Notes under the pieces: generated by a model
Database searches by the model: none
Seen by the model: the letters and a program-made list of their open reading frames with translations, nothing else
What the model was told of the DNA's origin: nothing
Assembly: GCA_016718135.1 (NCBI GenBank)
Contig: JADKEF010000001.1
Span: 62,001-126,000 of the forward strand
DNA length: 64,000 nucleotides
Direction of reading: 5' to 3'
Source of the DNA: Acidobacteriota bacterium
GTDB taxonomy: Bacteria > Acidobacteriota > Blastocatellia > Pyrinomonadales > Pyrinomonadaceae
In this document: piece after piece, positions 27,641 to 35,922 of the stretch
Layout: each line of letters begins with the position of its first letter
Position numbering within the stretch: position 1 is the stretch's first letter
Position numbers and translations under genes: made by a program

Positions 27641-29158
27641 TTATGCCGCGGTTGACAAAGTTTCCATATCCGGCTTCCAGCGAAGAACCGGTTTCCTCGC
27701 TGCCGTCGCTTCGTCGAGCCTACCAATTCGCGTCGAATGTGGAGCATTGATGACGAGCTGCGGATCTTCCTGAGCTTCGCGATCGATGTCGATCATTGCT
27801 TCGATAAAGGCGTCGAGATCTGCGCGGCCAACGGATTCGGTTGGCTCGATGAGCATCGCTCCTTCGACGACCAGAGGGAAGTAGACTGTCATAGGGTGGA
27901 ATCCGTAGTCGATCAGGCGTTTTGCAATGTCGAGCGTGACAACACCTTTCTTCGACTGGTTCTTATGCGAAAAGATCGCTTCATGCATACAGTCAGACTC
28001 GAAAGGCTTGTCGTACGCCTCTTTGAGAGCATTCGAGACATAGCGTGCATTCAGAACCGCAACCTCAGTCGCCTCTTTTAGGCCGTCGTTGCCGTGCGTA
28101 TATATGTAGGAAAGAGCGCGAACCATCATTCCGAAGTTGCCATAGAAAGCTTTCACCCTGCCTATCGAACCCGGATAATCGTAATTTAAATGATATCGTT
28201 CACCGTCTTTTTCGATCTTAGGCGTAGGTAAGAATGGGGCAAGATCTGCCGAACACAAACACGGTCCGCATCCAGGACCACCGCCGCCGTGTGGCGTTGA
28301 GAAAGTTTTGTGTAGATTCAGATGGATCACATCGACACCCATGTCGCCCGGACGAGCGATGCCGACGAGGGCATTCATATTGGCTCCGTCCATGTAGACG
28401 AGACCGCCGGCCGCGTGGATCGTTTCACAGATCTCTTTGATATCAGTCTCAAAAATGCCGCATGTGTTCGGATTGGTAAGCATCAATCCTGCAACACCGC
28501 CTTCGCTACACAATTCCCGCAAATGGGCCATATCGGTCAGACCATCTGCGGTCGCACGGATCGTTTTGACTTTGAATCCAGACATTGCTGCAGACGCAGG
28601 ATTAGTGCCGTGGGCAGATTCCGGAATAAGCATAACGCGCCTGTCCTTCGACGCCTCGCCATCCCGATGATCCAAGAATGCACGGATCAACATAACGCCC
28701 GTCATCTCGCCCTGAGCACCTGCGGCGGGCTGGAGCGAAATTCCCGGCAAACCTGTGATCTCGCAAAGGTCTTCCTGAAGTTTGTAGATCAACTCCAATG
28801 CCCCTTGCGATTCTTCCTCGGGAGCCAGCGGATGCAGATTTGCAAATCCGCCGATCCTTGCCGTTTTCTCATTGAGCCTCGAATTGTACTTCATCGTGCA
28901 CGACCCGAGCGGATACATGCCGAGGTCGATCGAGTAGTTCCAAGTCGAGATCCGCGTAAAATGCCGGACGACATCAACCTCAGAGACCTCAGGAACGCCT
29001 TCGAGATCATCATCGCGACGCAATTCGGCGGGCAAGATGTCTTCGGTAATCGGCACATCGAGCTTCGGCAGACGATAACCGACACGCCCGCCCTGCGAAC
29101 GCTCAAAGATCAAACCCTCATTTTGAGTTGGGTGTTGTGTGACTTTTTTAATGCTCAT
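27641..29158 (-). CDS. gcvPB: glycine dehydrogenase (decarboxylating) subunit 2
   Basis: The start MSIKKVTQ at 29158 gives 505 residues. This is the C-terminal half of P-protein in the split form, and it holds the pyridoxal phosphate lysine in HLNLHKTFSTPHGGGGPG. Other P-protein signatures are GMYPLGSCTMKYN near the start and ESAHGTNPASAAMSGF. With GcvPA it decarboxylates glycine and passes the aminomethyl group to the lipoyl arm of GcvH. It is the last gene of the operon, 44 bases after the class V aminotransferase. Confidence 0.95.
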   Translation of the reverse strand: MSIKKVTQHPTQNEGLIFERSQGGRVGYRLPKLDVPITEDILPAELRRDDDLEGVPEVSEVDVVRHFTRISTWNYSIDLGMYPLGSCTMKYNSRLNEKTARIGGFANLHPLAPEEESQGALELIYKLQEDLCEITGLPGISLQPAAGAQGEMTGVMLIRAFLDHRDGEASKDRRVMLIPESAHGTNPASAAMSGFKVKTIRATADGLTDMAHLRELCSEGGVAGLMLTNPNTCGIFETDIKEICETIHAAGGLVYMDGANMNALVGIARPGDMGVDVIHLNLHKTFSTPHGGGGPGCGPCLCSADLAPFLPTPKIEKDGERYHLNYDYPGSIGRVKAFYGNFGMMVRALSYIYTHGNDGLKEATEVAVLNARYVSNALKEAYDKPFESDCMHEAIFSHKNQSKKGVVTLDIAKRLIDYGFHPMTVYFPLVVEGAMLIEPTESVGRADLDAFIEAMIDIDREAQEDPQLVINAPHSTRIGRLDEATAARKPVLRWKPDMETLSTAA

Positions 29159-29202
29159 AAAAACTATGTACTCGCCGCTCTGCCAGAGCGGCGGTCCGAC
29201 AA

Positions 29203-30534
29203 CTAGGCCTTCGGCAATCCTTTTTTCGCAATCGACTCCACGATCTCGCAAAAGCGGTCGAGTTCCCAGAGCGTTGTGTAAACATTCGGCGTAATTCGAA
29301 TACCCGTAAATTCCTCATGGACGATGGGCGTCGTAAAGATCTTGTGCTTCGACATCAGGTAGCCGCCGACCGCGACCGGGTCGATGCCGTCGATCTTGAA
29401 GTTGGCGATCGCGCACGACTGCTTCGGGTCGAACGACGTGTTAAATCCGACCTTAGGAACGTCCTTGATCTTATCCATCCAGTAACGCGAAAGGTATCGC
29501 AGGCGTTCCTCTTTGCGTTTGCCGCCGATGGCTTTGTGAAACAAAACCGCTTCGCCGATCGCCAGCCGCATCGCTGCTGAGTGTGTGCCGATCTCTTCGA
29601 ATTTACGGATGTCGTTCCGATTCTTATCTTCGCTCGCCATCAACGCCCAGACCTTCGCGATCTTGTCTTTCTTGACGTACAGCATTCCCGTTCCTTTTGG
29701 GGCGTATATCCATTTATGCAGGGATGTGCCGTAATAGTCGCAGCCGAGATCGTCGCGTTTGAAATCGAACTGAGCGAAGGCGTGGGCTCCGTCGACGATC
29801 GTGTCGATGCCGCGTGAGCGAGCCATTTCGCATATCTTCTTGACCGGCAATATCTGGCCCGTCAGATTTATCTGGTGCGAAACAAGTATCATCTTTGTTC
29901 GGGGCGTGATCGCCCGTTCAAAAGCGTTGGCAATGTCATCCACATTGCTCGGGGCAAGCGGGATCTTGATGAGATTCAGCTTTAGGCCTTCGCGAAGTTC
30001 ACGCTGCTTGAGCGTCGTGATCATTCGCGGATAATCCTGCGTCGTCGTCAGGATCTCGTCGCCAGACTTGAAATCCATTCCCATCAGGAGAATCTCAAGC
30101 GACTCGCTCGCATTTCGCGTGATCGCGATCTCTTCGGCCGAGCAGCCGAAAACTTCAGCAAGTCCTGTCCTAACAGTTTCCGATTGCGGCTCTAATATCT
30201 GCCACATCGTATATGCAGTCGCGTCTTCCTGTTGCCAGGTGTAGCGAACAAAGGCTTCCGTGACCATTCGTGGACTTGGGCTTACGCCACCGTTATTGAG
30301 GTTCACGATGCCGCGTGTAACAGAGAACGCCTGCTGGATCGTCGCCCAATAATCTTCGTCCATCGCGGCCTGCATCGGCGAAAGGTGATCGATCGCACGA
30401 CCGGCGGCGTTTACATTTTCAAAGAGCGAGGCTACGGTTGCGGACGAGAGAGCCATCAGGCCGGCGCTTTTCCCAATGTTTGAGAGGAAACTGCGTCGTC
30501 CGACCAGATCGTTTCTAATTTGGGATGAACTCAT
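29203..30534 (-). CDS. Tat-type signal class V aminotransferase (isopenicillin-N-epimerase-like)
   Basis: The 443-residue protein starts with a twin-arginine-like segment (GRRSFLSNIGKSAGLMALSSATVA, split here for length) suggesting export. The fold-type I PLP enzyme has NRGIVNLNNGGVSPSP-like opening residues (VNLNNGGVSP), VDGAHAFAQ for the PLP aspartate, and the Schiff-base lysine in TSLHKWIYAPKG. It is closest in pattern to the isopenicillin-N epimerase/cysteine desulfurase-like group found in secreted Acidobacteria proteins. It lies inside the gcv operon between gcvPA and gcvPB, overlapping the zinc-ribbon gene by 20 bases. Its substrate is unknown. Confidence 0.85.
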   Translation of the reverse strand: MSSSQIRNDLVGRRSFLSNIGKSAGLMALSSATVASLFENVNAAGRAIDHLSPMQAAMDEDYWATIQQAFSVTRGIVNLNNGGVSPSPRMVTEAFVRYTWQQEDATAYTMWQILEPQSETVRTGLAEVFGCSAEEIAITRNASESLEILLMGMDFKSGDEILTTTQDYPRMITTLKQRELREGLKLNLIKIPLAPSNVDDIANAFERAITPRTKMILVSHQINLTGQILPVKKICEMARSRGIDTIVDGAHAFAQFDFKRDDLGCDYYGTSLHKWIYAPKGTGMLYVKKDKIAKVWALMASEDKNRNDIRKFEEIGTHSAAMRLAIGEAVLFHKAIGGKRKEERLRYLSRYWMDKIKDVPKVGFNTSFDPKQSCAIANFKIDGIDPVAVGGYLMSKHKIFTTPIVHEEFTGIRITPNVYTTLWELDRFCEIVESIAKKGLPKA

Positions 30535-30733
30535 ATAGCTCCTTCCGGCAGAACCGGCAGATGTATGCTTCGGGATTCAGCGCCTTTTGGCAATGCGGAC
30601 ATGGGATCAGGCCGCGCCATTTTTCCTTTCGATCGAGTGCTTTGTTCTGTGCGACAAGACCGACGCCGATCGTGAAAATTACCAGCATCACTGGTGCAAG
30701 ACAAAGCAAAATTTCGAGCGTCCCAAACAACAT
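30515..30733 (-). CDS. small membrane zinc-ribbon protein
   Basis: The 72-residue protein has one membrane helix (about 6-29, LLCLAPVMLVIFTIGVGLV) followed by a zinc ribbon, with CPHC near 45-48 and CRFC near 59-62. The pattern resembles small zinc-ribbon proteins of unknown function. Its 3' end overlaps the aminotransferase start by 20 bases, and it begins 28 bases after gcvPA, so it is part of the gcv transcript. Confidence 0.8.
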   Translation of the reverse strand: MLFGTLEILLCLAPVMLVIFTIGVGLVAQNKALDRKEKWRGLIPCPHCQKALNPEAYICRFCRKELYEFIPN

Positions 30734-30760
30734 ACGCTCACCCCTTGATGAGAAATCTAC

Positions 30761-32089
30761 CTAGAGTGCGTCAACAAATGCGTCGATGTTCGCTTTCGAC
30801 ATTGTCTCGGTGACGCAGACGAGAATATCGTTGTCGTGTCCTCCGTAATATTTCGACAGAGCGAGGCCGCCGACGATACCGTTTTCGATGCGTACCTTTT
30901 CAAGGACCTCCAACGCGGGACGCGGCCCTCGAACGACGAACTCATTGAACGTCGGCGATGAAAACGGAATCGAATAGCCAGCAACCGCAGCGATCTGCTG
31001 TTTAGCGTATCCGGCCTTTTGAGCGTTTTGTTCCGCTACTTCCTGTAGGCCCGTTTTGCCCATCGTTTCCATATAAATGGTCGCGGCGAGGGCGATCAGG
31101 CCTTGGTTTGTGCAGATGTTCGACGTCGCCTTTTCGCGGCGGATGTGTTGTTCGCGAGTTGATAAAGTCAACACGAAACCGCGATTTCCATTCTTGTCGT
31201 ATGCCACGCCGCAGAGGCGGCCAGGCATTTGGCGGATGAATTTATCCTGCGTCGCAAACAATCCCAGATGCGGGCCACCAAAGCTCATCGGTACGCCCCA
31301 CGATTGACCTTCGCCAACGACGATGTCGGCACCAAATTCGCCCGGCGGTTTGAGCAAGCCGAACGATATCGCTTCGGTCACAACCACGATAAACAAAGCT
31401 CCAACCGCATGTGCGGCATCGGCAAGCGATTGCAAGTCTTCGATGCAACCAAAGAAATTAGGTGACTGCACGACAAGCGCTGCGGTCCTGTCATCTAAGG
31501 CATCAAGGCCGACGACACGTCCGGTCGCTTCGTCAAAATCAATTTCGACGATCTCGCTGTCACCGTGCTGATCATACGTAGTGGCTACCTCACGGTATTC
31601 GGGATGGACGCTTTTTGCGACGATTACTTTCTCACGGCGTGTGACACGCTGAGCCATCAGATATGCCTCAGCCATCGCGGTCGAGCCGTCGTACATCGAT
31701 GCGTTCGCTACTTCCATTCCAGTTAGCTGGCAAACGAGTGTCTGGAATTCAAAGATGTATTGCAGTGTGCCCTGCGAGATCTCGGGCTGATACGGCGTAT
31801 ACGAAGTGAAGAATTCGCTTCGCTGTATCAGATGATCCACGATCGTCGGCGAGAAATGCGAGTAGACGCCGGCACCGAGAAACGAAGGCTTTGTCGCCGC
31901 CGTGTTCTTGGCCGCCATAGCTTCCATCGCGGCGATCACTTCGTTCTCAGCCATCGGATCGGTTACATTTAATGGCCGATTCAACTGAACATCATTTGGG
32001 ATCGAGCGAAACAATTCGCCCGCATTAGAGAGCCCGAGGAGTCCGAGCATGTCGGCGCGTTCCTCGGGCGAATTGGGTATGTATCTCAT
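30761..32089 (-). CDS. gcvPA: glycine dehydrogenase (decarboxylating) subunit 1
   Basis: The 442-residue N-terminal half of split P-protein opens with MRYIPNSPEERADMLGLLG. It contains the conserved FLGAGVYSHFSPTIVDHL, SYTPYQPEISQGTLQ, and EGQSWGVPMSFGGPH segments, ending VCVTETMSKANIDAFVDAL. It lacks the PLP lysine, as expected for this half. It works with GcvPB encoded two genes downstream. Confidence 0.95.
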   Translation of the reverse strand: MRYIPNSPEERADMLGLLGLSNAGELFRSIPNDVQLNRPLNVTDPMAENEVIAAMEAMAAKNTAATKPSFLGAGVYSHFSPTIVDHLIQRSEFFTSYTPYQPEISQGTLQYIFEFQTLVCQLTGMEVANASMYDGSTAMAEAYLMAQRVTRREKVIVAKSVHPEYREVATTYDQHGDSEIVEIDFDEATGRVVGLDALDDRTAALVVQSPNFFGCIEDLQSLADAAHAVGALFIVVVTEAISFGLLKPPGEFGADIVVGEGQSWGVPMSFGGPHLGLFATQDKFIRQMPGRLCGVAYDKNGNRGFVLTLSTREQHIRREKATSNICTNQGLIALAATIYMETMGKTGLQEVAEQNAQKAGYAKQQIAAVAGYSIPFSSPTFNEFVVRGPRPALEVLEKVRIENGIVGGLALSKYYGGHDNDILVCVTETMSKANIDAFVDAL

Positions 32090-32108
32090 CAGTAGTAGGT
32101 AGTCAGAG

Positions 32109-32163
32109 GTCAGTGGTCAGCACAGATCATCAGAAACCTGACAACCGATCACTGACCACTGAC
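32109..32163. repeat. inverted repeat between gcvH and gcvPA
   Basis: GTCAGTGGTCAG at 32109-32120 is repeated inverted as CTGACCACTGAC at 32152-32163. The left side also has a shorter direct repeat, TCAGAGG/TCAGTGG. The hairpin loop is 31 bases. It ends just before the gcvH stop codon and could affect mRNA stability inside the operon. Confidence 0.7.
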
Positions 32164-32165
32164 AA

Positions 32166-32555
32166 TTATGCAGATGCCTCTAGGTATTCTTCGTATTCGA
32201 CGGCCGAGAGCATTGCGTCTGCTTCGCCTGGGTTGTCCATTTTGACCTTGACCATCCAGCCGGTGGTGTAAGGTTCGTTGTTGACTGCTTCGGGCGTGTC
32301 GTTAAGGCCGTCATTGACCTCGGTGATCTCGCCGCCTACGGGCATGAAGATCTCGGAGACGGCCTTGACCGATTCTACCGAGCCAAACGCCTCGTGCGTG
32401 GCAAACTTATCACCACCCCGCGGCATGTCAATATAAACAACATCTCCAAGCGAATGCTGCGCGTAATCGGTAATGCCGATCGTTGCAATATCGCCGTCAA
32501 CGGCGACCCATTCGTGGTCTTTGCTGTAACGTAAGTGTTCAGGGATGTTAAACAT
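32166..32555 (-). CDS. gcvH: glycine cleavage system H protein
   Basis: The start MFNIPEHLRYSKDHEW at 32555 gives 129 residues, the family length. The lipoyl attachment lysine is K64 in SVESVKAVSE. The closing GWMVKVKM and EYEEYLEA match H-proteins. It carries the aminomethyl intermediate between P- and T-proteins. It lies 38 bases downstream of gcvT. Confidence 0.95.
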   Translation of the reverse strand: MFNIPEHLRYSKDHEWVAVDGDIATIGITDYAQHSLGDVVYIDMPRGGDKFATHEAFGSVESVKAVSEIFMPVGGEITEVNDGLNDTPEAVNNEPYTTGWMVKVKMDNPGEADAMLSAVEYEEYLEASA

Positions 32556-32593
32556 ATAAAGTTGATCGGTCCTCAAAAATTTTAATCCAAAAG

Positions 32594-33715
32594 CTATTTT
32601 TCCCGCTTATAAAATGGAGTCGGCACAACCACCGCAGCAAGATGCTTTCCTCTTACATCAATTCTAATTTCTTGACCGACATTTGCAAAGTCAGGTGGCA
32701 AGAACGCGAGACCGATGTTCTTTTTTAGGAACGGAGCGGGCGAACCCGACGTTACCACACCGCATTTCTCGCCATTGCAATAAACATCGTAGCCGTCGCG
32801 GGCGATACCCGGCTCAGTCATTTCAAATCCGGCGAGCTTACGAGTGAGGCCTATTTCTTTCATTTCGACCAGCTTCTCGCGGCCCGTAAACCCGCTTTCC
32901 TTATTCATCTTCGTTATCCAGCCCAAATTGGCTTCAAGTGTCGAAATATCGTCGCCAAGTTCGTGGCCGTAGAGTGACATTCCAGCCTCGAGCCGGAGCG
33001 TGTTCCGTGCCGCAAGGCCGCAAGGAAGTATTCCGCCTTCTTCGCCGTAGCTGCCTACCTGAAGGAGTTTGTTCCAGAGCTGCTCGGCGTATTCAGGCGC
33101 CGCATAAACCTCAAAGCCGTCCTCGCAGGTGTAGCCGGTCCGCGAGATGATCGAGTCAACGCCGTCAACCATGCCGGTCGTGAAATGATAGTACTTGATT
33201 GCGCTAAGATCGGTCTCAGTAAGTTTCTGGAGGATCCCCGTTGCGTTCGGTCCTTGAACGGCGATCTGACAATACTCCGCAGATGCGTTTCGCAACCCGA
33301 GGTCGTCGTGTTCAGAATGGTGCGACTTGATCCATGCCCAATCCTTTTCGGTCGTGCCTGCATTCACCACGAGCAACAGGCGATCATGGCTAAAACGGTA
33401 AACCAGCAAGTCATCAACAACGCCGCCGTCGTGATTTGTAAGTGCCGAGTAATGTGCCTGACCGTCGATCAGCTTGGTGACGTCGTTCGTCGTCAGGCGA
33501 TCGACGAAGGCGATAGCGTCCGGCCCCTCGACCCAGATCTCGCCCATATGCGACACATCAAACAGCCCCGATCGGGTGCGGCAACGCATGTGCTCTTCGA
33601 TCACGCCGGCCGTATATTGCACCGGCATATCCCAGCCACCAAAATCGACCATCTTCCCGCCAAGAACTCGATGAGCCGCATTAAGCGGCGTCCGCTTCAA
33701 TTCTGTTTCTGACAT
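32594..33715 (-). CDS. gcvT: glycine cleavage system aminomethyltransferase (T protein)
   Basis: The start MSETELKRTPLNAAH at 33715 gives 373 residues. Folate-binding signatures are present: GGKMVDFGGWDMPVQY, FDVSHMGEI, NDGG-type DGGVVDDLLVYR, and the C-terminal GVVTSGSPAPFLKKNIGLA. It releases ammonia and makes methylenetetrahydrofolate. It is the first gene of the operon. I looked for a glycine riboswitch in the 190 bases upstream and did not find one. Confidence 0.95.
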   Translation of the reverse strand: MSETELKRTPLNAAHRVLGGKMVDFGGWDMPVQYTAGVIEEHMRCRTRSGLFDVSHMGEIWVEGPDAIAFVDRLTTNDVTKLIDGQAHYSALTNHDGGVVDDLLVYRFSHDRLLLVVNAGTTEKDWAWIKSHHSEHDDLGLRNASAEYCQIAVQGPNATGILQKLTETDLSAIKYYHFTTGMVDGVDSIISRTGYTCEDGFEVYAAPEYAEQLWNKLLQVGSYGEEGGILPCGLAARNTLRLEAGMSLYGHELGDDISTLEANLGWITKMNKESGFTGREKLVEMKEIGLTRKLAGFEMTEPGIARDGYDVYCNGEKCGVVTSGSPAPFLKKNIGLAFLPPDFANVGQEIRIDVRGKHLAAVVVPTPFYKREK

Positions 33716-33729
33716 ACACAGAAGTGTAA

Positions 33730-33891
33730 TTGAGCCGAACACAGCTGCACAAGTTCGAGCGGCTAAATTTGAAGCTCTTGTTGGGAAATATCACTCGCGA
33801 TAAATTTCTGCTCACGAATGAAACGCTACAGTACCGAATCCTGAACGAGATCGACCAATCGGACGAATTCAAAAAACGCCGTAAGTTTTAG
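33730..33891 (+). CDS. possible 53-residue small gene or fragment
   Basis: A TTG-started frame, divergent from gcvT and only 14 bases from it, encodes a lysine-rich helical peptide ending DQSDEFKKRRKF. Codon use looks coding-like, but there is no homologue I recognise. The space left for a gcvT promoter is very small, so this may be a gene remnant or chance. Confidence 0.25.
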   Translation: MSRTQLHKFERLNLKLLLGNITRDKFLLTNETLQYRILNEIDQSDEFKKRRKF

Positions 33892-33906
33892 GAGGCGTTC
33901 CACATC

Positions 33907-34164
33907 TTGAGCGTGCGCACGTTCTCGGGCAGGGAAGTACCTGCCAGCACACTCGTATCAATTCGAATGTTAAAGCTCGGGTGGAAGACGCATAGCCTTC
34001 ACGAGATCTATGGGCAGATCATTCGAGTAGCCGGTGCCGCGACGAAAACGCCGCTCGGCATCTACCCAGCAGGCAACACGGGCGGCTCAAAAGTCTGGTT
34101 CTTCAAACAAATGCTGATCACCGCCGGCCAGCGCAAGATACTTGACGAAGCCAAGGACAATTGA
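33907..34164 (+). CDS. hypothetical 85-residue protein
   Basis: The frame starts at TTG with GGAGG 12 bases upstream and ends DEAKDN. It contains LGWKTHSLHEIYGQIIRVAG and NTGGSKVWFFKQM, with codon use like neighbouring genes. There is no signal peptide or known domain. It runs into the metal-efflux operon, with the next start 14 bases downstream. Confidence 0.4.
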   Translation: MSVRTFSGREVPASTLVSIRMLKLGWKTHSLHEIYGQIIRVAGAATKTPLGIYPAGNTGGSKVWFFKQMLITAGQRKILDEAKDN

Positions 34165-34177
34165 GAGTATTGCGACA

Positions 34178-34504
34178 GTGCGACTGTTTATACTTTTATT
34201 CATCGGCTATATGATCTTGCTCTCGGCGCAGCCGTGTGCGGACATCGTGTCGCCGGTCGATCCGCAGGGGCACAGCATCAGCGAAACTTCGCATATTGAT
34301 CAGCCGACTCAGGATTGTGGAATGGACGATTGTTCGCCATTTTGCATTTGCTCGTGCTGCAGCCATCCGGCTGCCTCGAAGCAGATCGGATTCTCGATCT
34401 CGGTCGAAGCCGCACCGTTGACGGTCCAGACAACGGTAGGTAACTATCAAAATCCCTACAAAAAGACTTCTCTTTCAACGATCTGGCAGCCGCCAAAAGC
34501 ATAA
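34178..34504 (+). CDS. exported Cys-rich protein preceding a metal efflux operon
   Basis: A GTG start at 34178 gives 108 residues with a signal peptide (LFILLFIGYMILLSAQPCAD). The mature part contains a cysteine cluster, CGMDDCSPFCICSCC, followed by SHPAASK. It matches the general pattern of small secreted proteins (DUF6660-like) found in front of CusABC/CzcABC genes, probable periplasmic metal binders. The start is uncertain; an in-frame ATG at 34142 would overlap the previous frame. Confidence 0.6.
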   Translation: MRLFILLFIGYMILLSAQPCADIVSPVDPQGHSISETSHIDQPTQDCGMDDCSPFCICSCCSHPAASKQIGFSISVEAAPLTVQTTVGNYQNPYKKTSLSTIWQPPKA

Positions 34505-34596
34505 CTAACTGACCTAAGTGCGCTTTTTATCGCCTTGTCGCGTGCCTAGTGGCCGCGACGGTGCTCCGTTTTTGCTTAGTTTTGCTTTTGGAATTT

Positions 34597-35910
34597 ATGT
34601 ACAGAGTTCTATTGCTTTTAGCTTTGCTAATTGCTGCCGTGGACGTTTCCGCTCAGACGAGTGGCGCGGACTCTTCCCAACCAACTTATTACAGTCAAGT
34701 CGGCGGCGTGTCGCTGCGTGAGATCGTCAAACGTGCCATTGAGACAAACGGCGAAATAAAGATCGCGATGCTCGAGGTCAATAAGGCGAGGGCTCGTCTA
34801 ACGCAAGCCGGCCTCCGACCGAATCCGACCTTAGAGGTCGAACAGACTTCGGGCAGGCTAGCCGGGACGCCGGGCGACAATGAAATTACCGCTGGTGTGT
34901 CCCTTCCGCTTGAGCTCTACGGTCAGCGCGACCGGCGGGTGGATCGGGCTAGGGCCGAGATCGTGTTGAAAGAAGCCGAGATACTTTCTAAACAGAGAGA
35001 GGTCGCCGCAAAGATATTTATTGACTACGCCGATGCCCTCGCCGCCTTTCGCGAGTTAACAGTTCTCGATGAACTGATCGCTCTCGATCTTGAGACCGCT
35101 AAGTTTGTTCAGATCAGAGTCAACGAAGGCGAAACTGCACCGCTCGAACTCAGTCTTTTGCAGACCGAAATCGAGCGTCTTCGCGTCCACCGGCATCTAG
35201 TCGAGAGCAAGCTGGATGCTGCGATCACAAAGCTGAAATACTTTGCGAACGTTCCATACGACCAGCCGCTAAAGCTCGCGGAAGATGTGTCGACAGCGAC
35301 TTTGCCAAACCTTCCGCCAAGTATCGAGATCGGTTTTGCGGTCGGTGTGAAAAATCGTCCCGAGATCCGTCTCGCCGAGCTTGAGGAACAACTGTTCAGT
35401 GCGGGCTTGCGGCTAATTCGCTCTGAGGGAAAGACGTCATTCTCTGCGTTCTCACGATTCACGACGGGTCGGTCAACCATCGATCTGCCAATTGGAGTTT
35501 TTCCGCAGGACCGCGACCGCAGTCTTACCTTTGGCGTGTCGATCGGCTTGCCCGTATTCAATCGAAATCAAGGAGCGATAGCCGAGGCCGAGATCGCAAT
35601 TCAGCTGGCTCGTGAAAAACGAACGCTTGCCGAGAAGCTTATACGAAACGAGATCGTCGTAGCGTTCCAACAGATCGAAGCGGCGAGGCGTGCGCTAAAT
35701 TCGCTGCAATCGACAGTACTTCCGCGTTCCCGTGCAAATATCGAGACGATGCGGCGAGTTTACGAACTTGGCGAGATCAAGATCACCGATCTATTGGCGG
35801 AACAACGCAGATTGCTCGAAGCGAACCGCGACCTGACCGAAACATTTACACGAAAGTACAAAGCCGAAGCCGATCTGTTTATCGCCCTCGGTCTCACCTT
35901 CGACAACTAA
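34597..35910 (+). CDS. TolC-family outer membrane efflux protein (CzcC/CusC-like)
   Basis: The start at 34597 gives 437 residues with a signal peptide (MYRVLLLLALLIAAVDVSAQ); a GTG 48 bases upstream would add an extension. Two outer-membrane efflux repeats are present, with GLRPNPTLEVEQ in the first and SIGLPVFNRNQGAIAEAE in the second, and long helices typical of the periplasmic tunnel. It forms the outer-membrane channel for the RND pump encoded downstream. The adaptor gene follows after 12 bases. Confidence 0.9.
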   Translation: MYRVLLLLALLIAAVDVSAQTSGADSSQPTYYSQVGGVSLREIVKRAIETNGEIKIAMLEVNKARARLTQAGLRPNPTLEVEQTSGRLAGTPGDNEITAGVSLPLELYGQRDRRVDRARAEIVLKEAEILSKQREVAAKIFIDYADALAAFRELTVLDELIALDLETAKFVQIRVNEGETAPLELSLLQTEIERLRVHRHLVESKLDAAITKLKYFANVPYDQPLKLAEDVSTATLPNLPPSIEIGFAVGVKNRPEIRLAELEEQLFSAGLRLIRSEGKTSFSAFSRFTTGRSTIDLPIGVFPQDRDRSLTFGVSIGLPVFNRNQGAIAEAEIAIQLAREKRTLAEKLIRNEIVVAFQQIEAARRALNSLQSTVLPRSRANIETMRRVYELGEIKITDLLAEQRRLLEANRDLTETFTRKYKAEADLFIALGLTFDN

Positions 35911-35922
35911 AGGAATAAGAAA

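Noticed and set aside
28322..29206. 294-codon frame opposite gcvPB
   Set aside because: Antisense to a clearly identified enzyme gene; the translation has no family features.
33716..33900. Glycine riboswitch upstream of gcvT
   Set aside because: The conserved aptamer cores were not found in the available bases.
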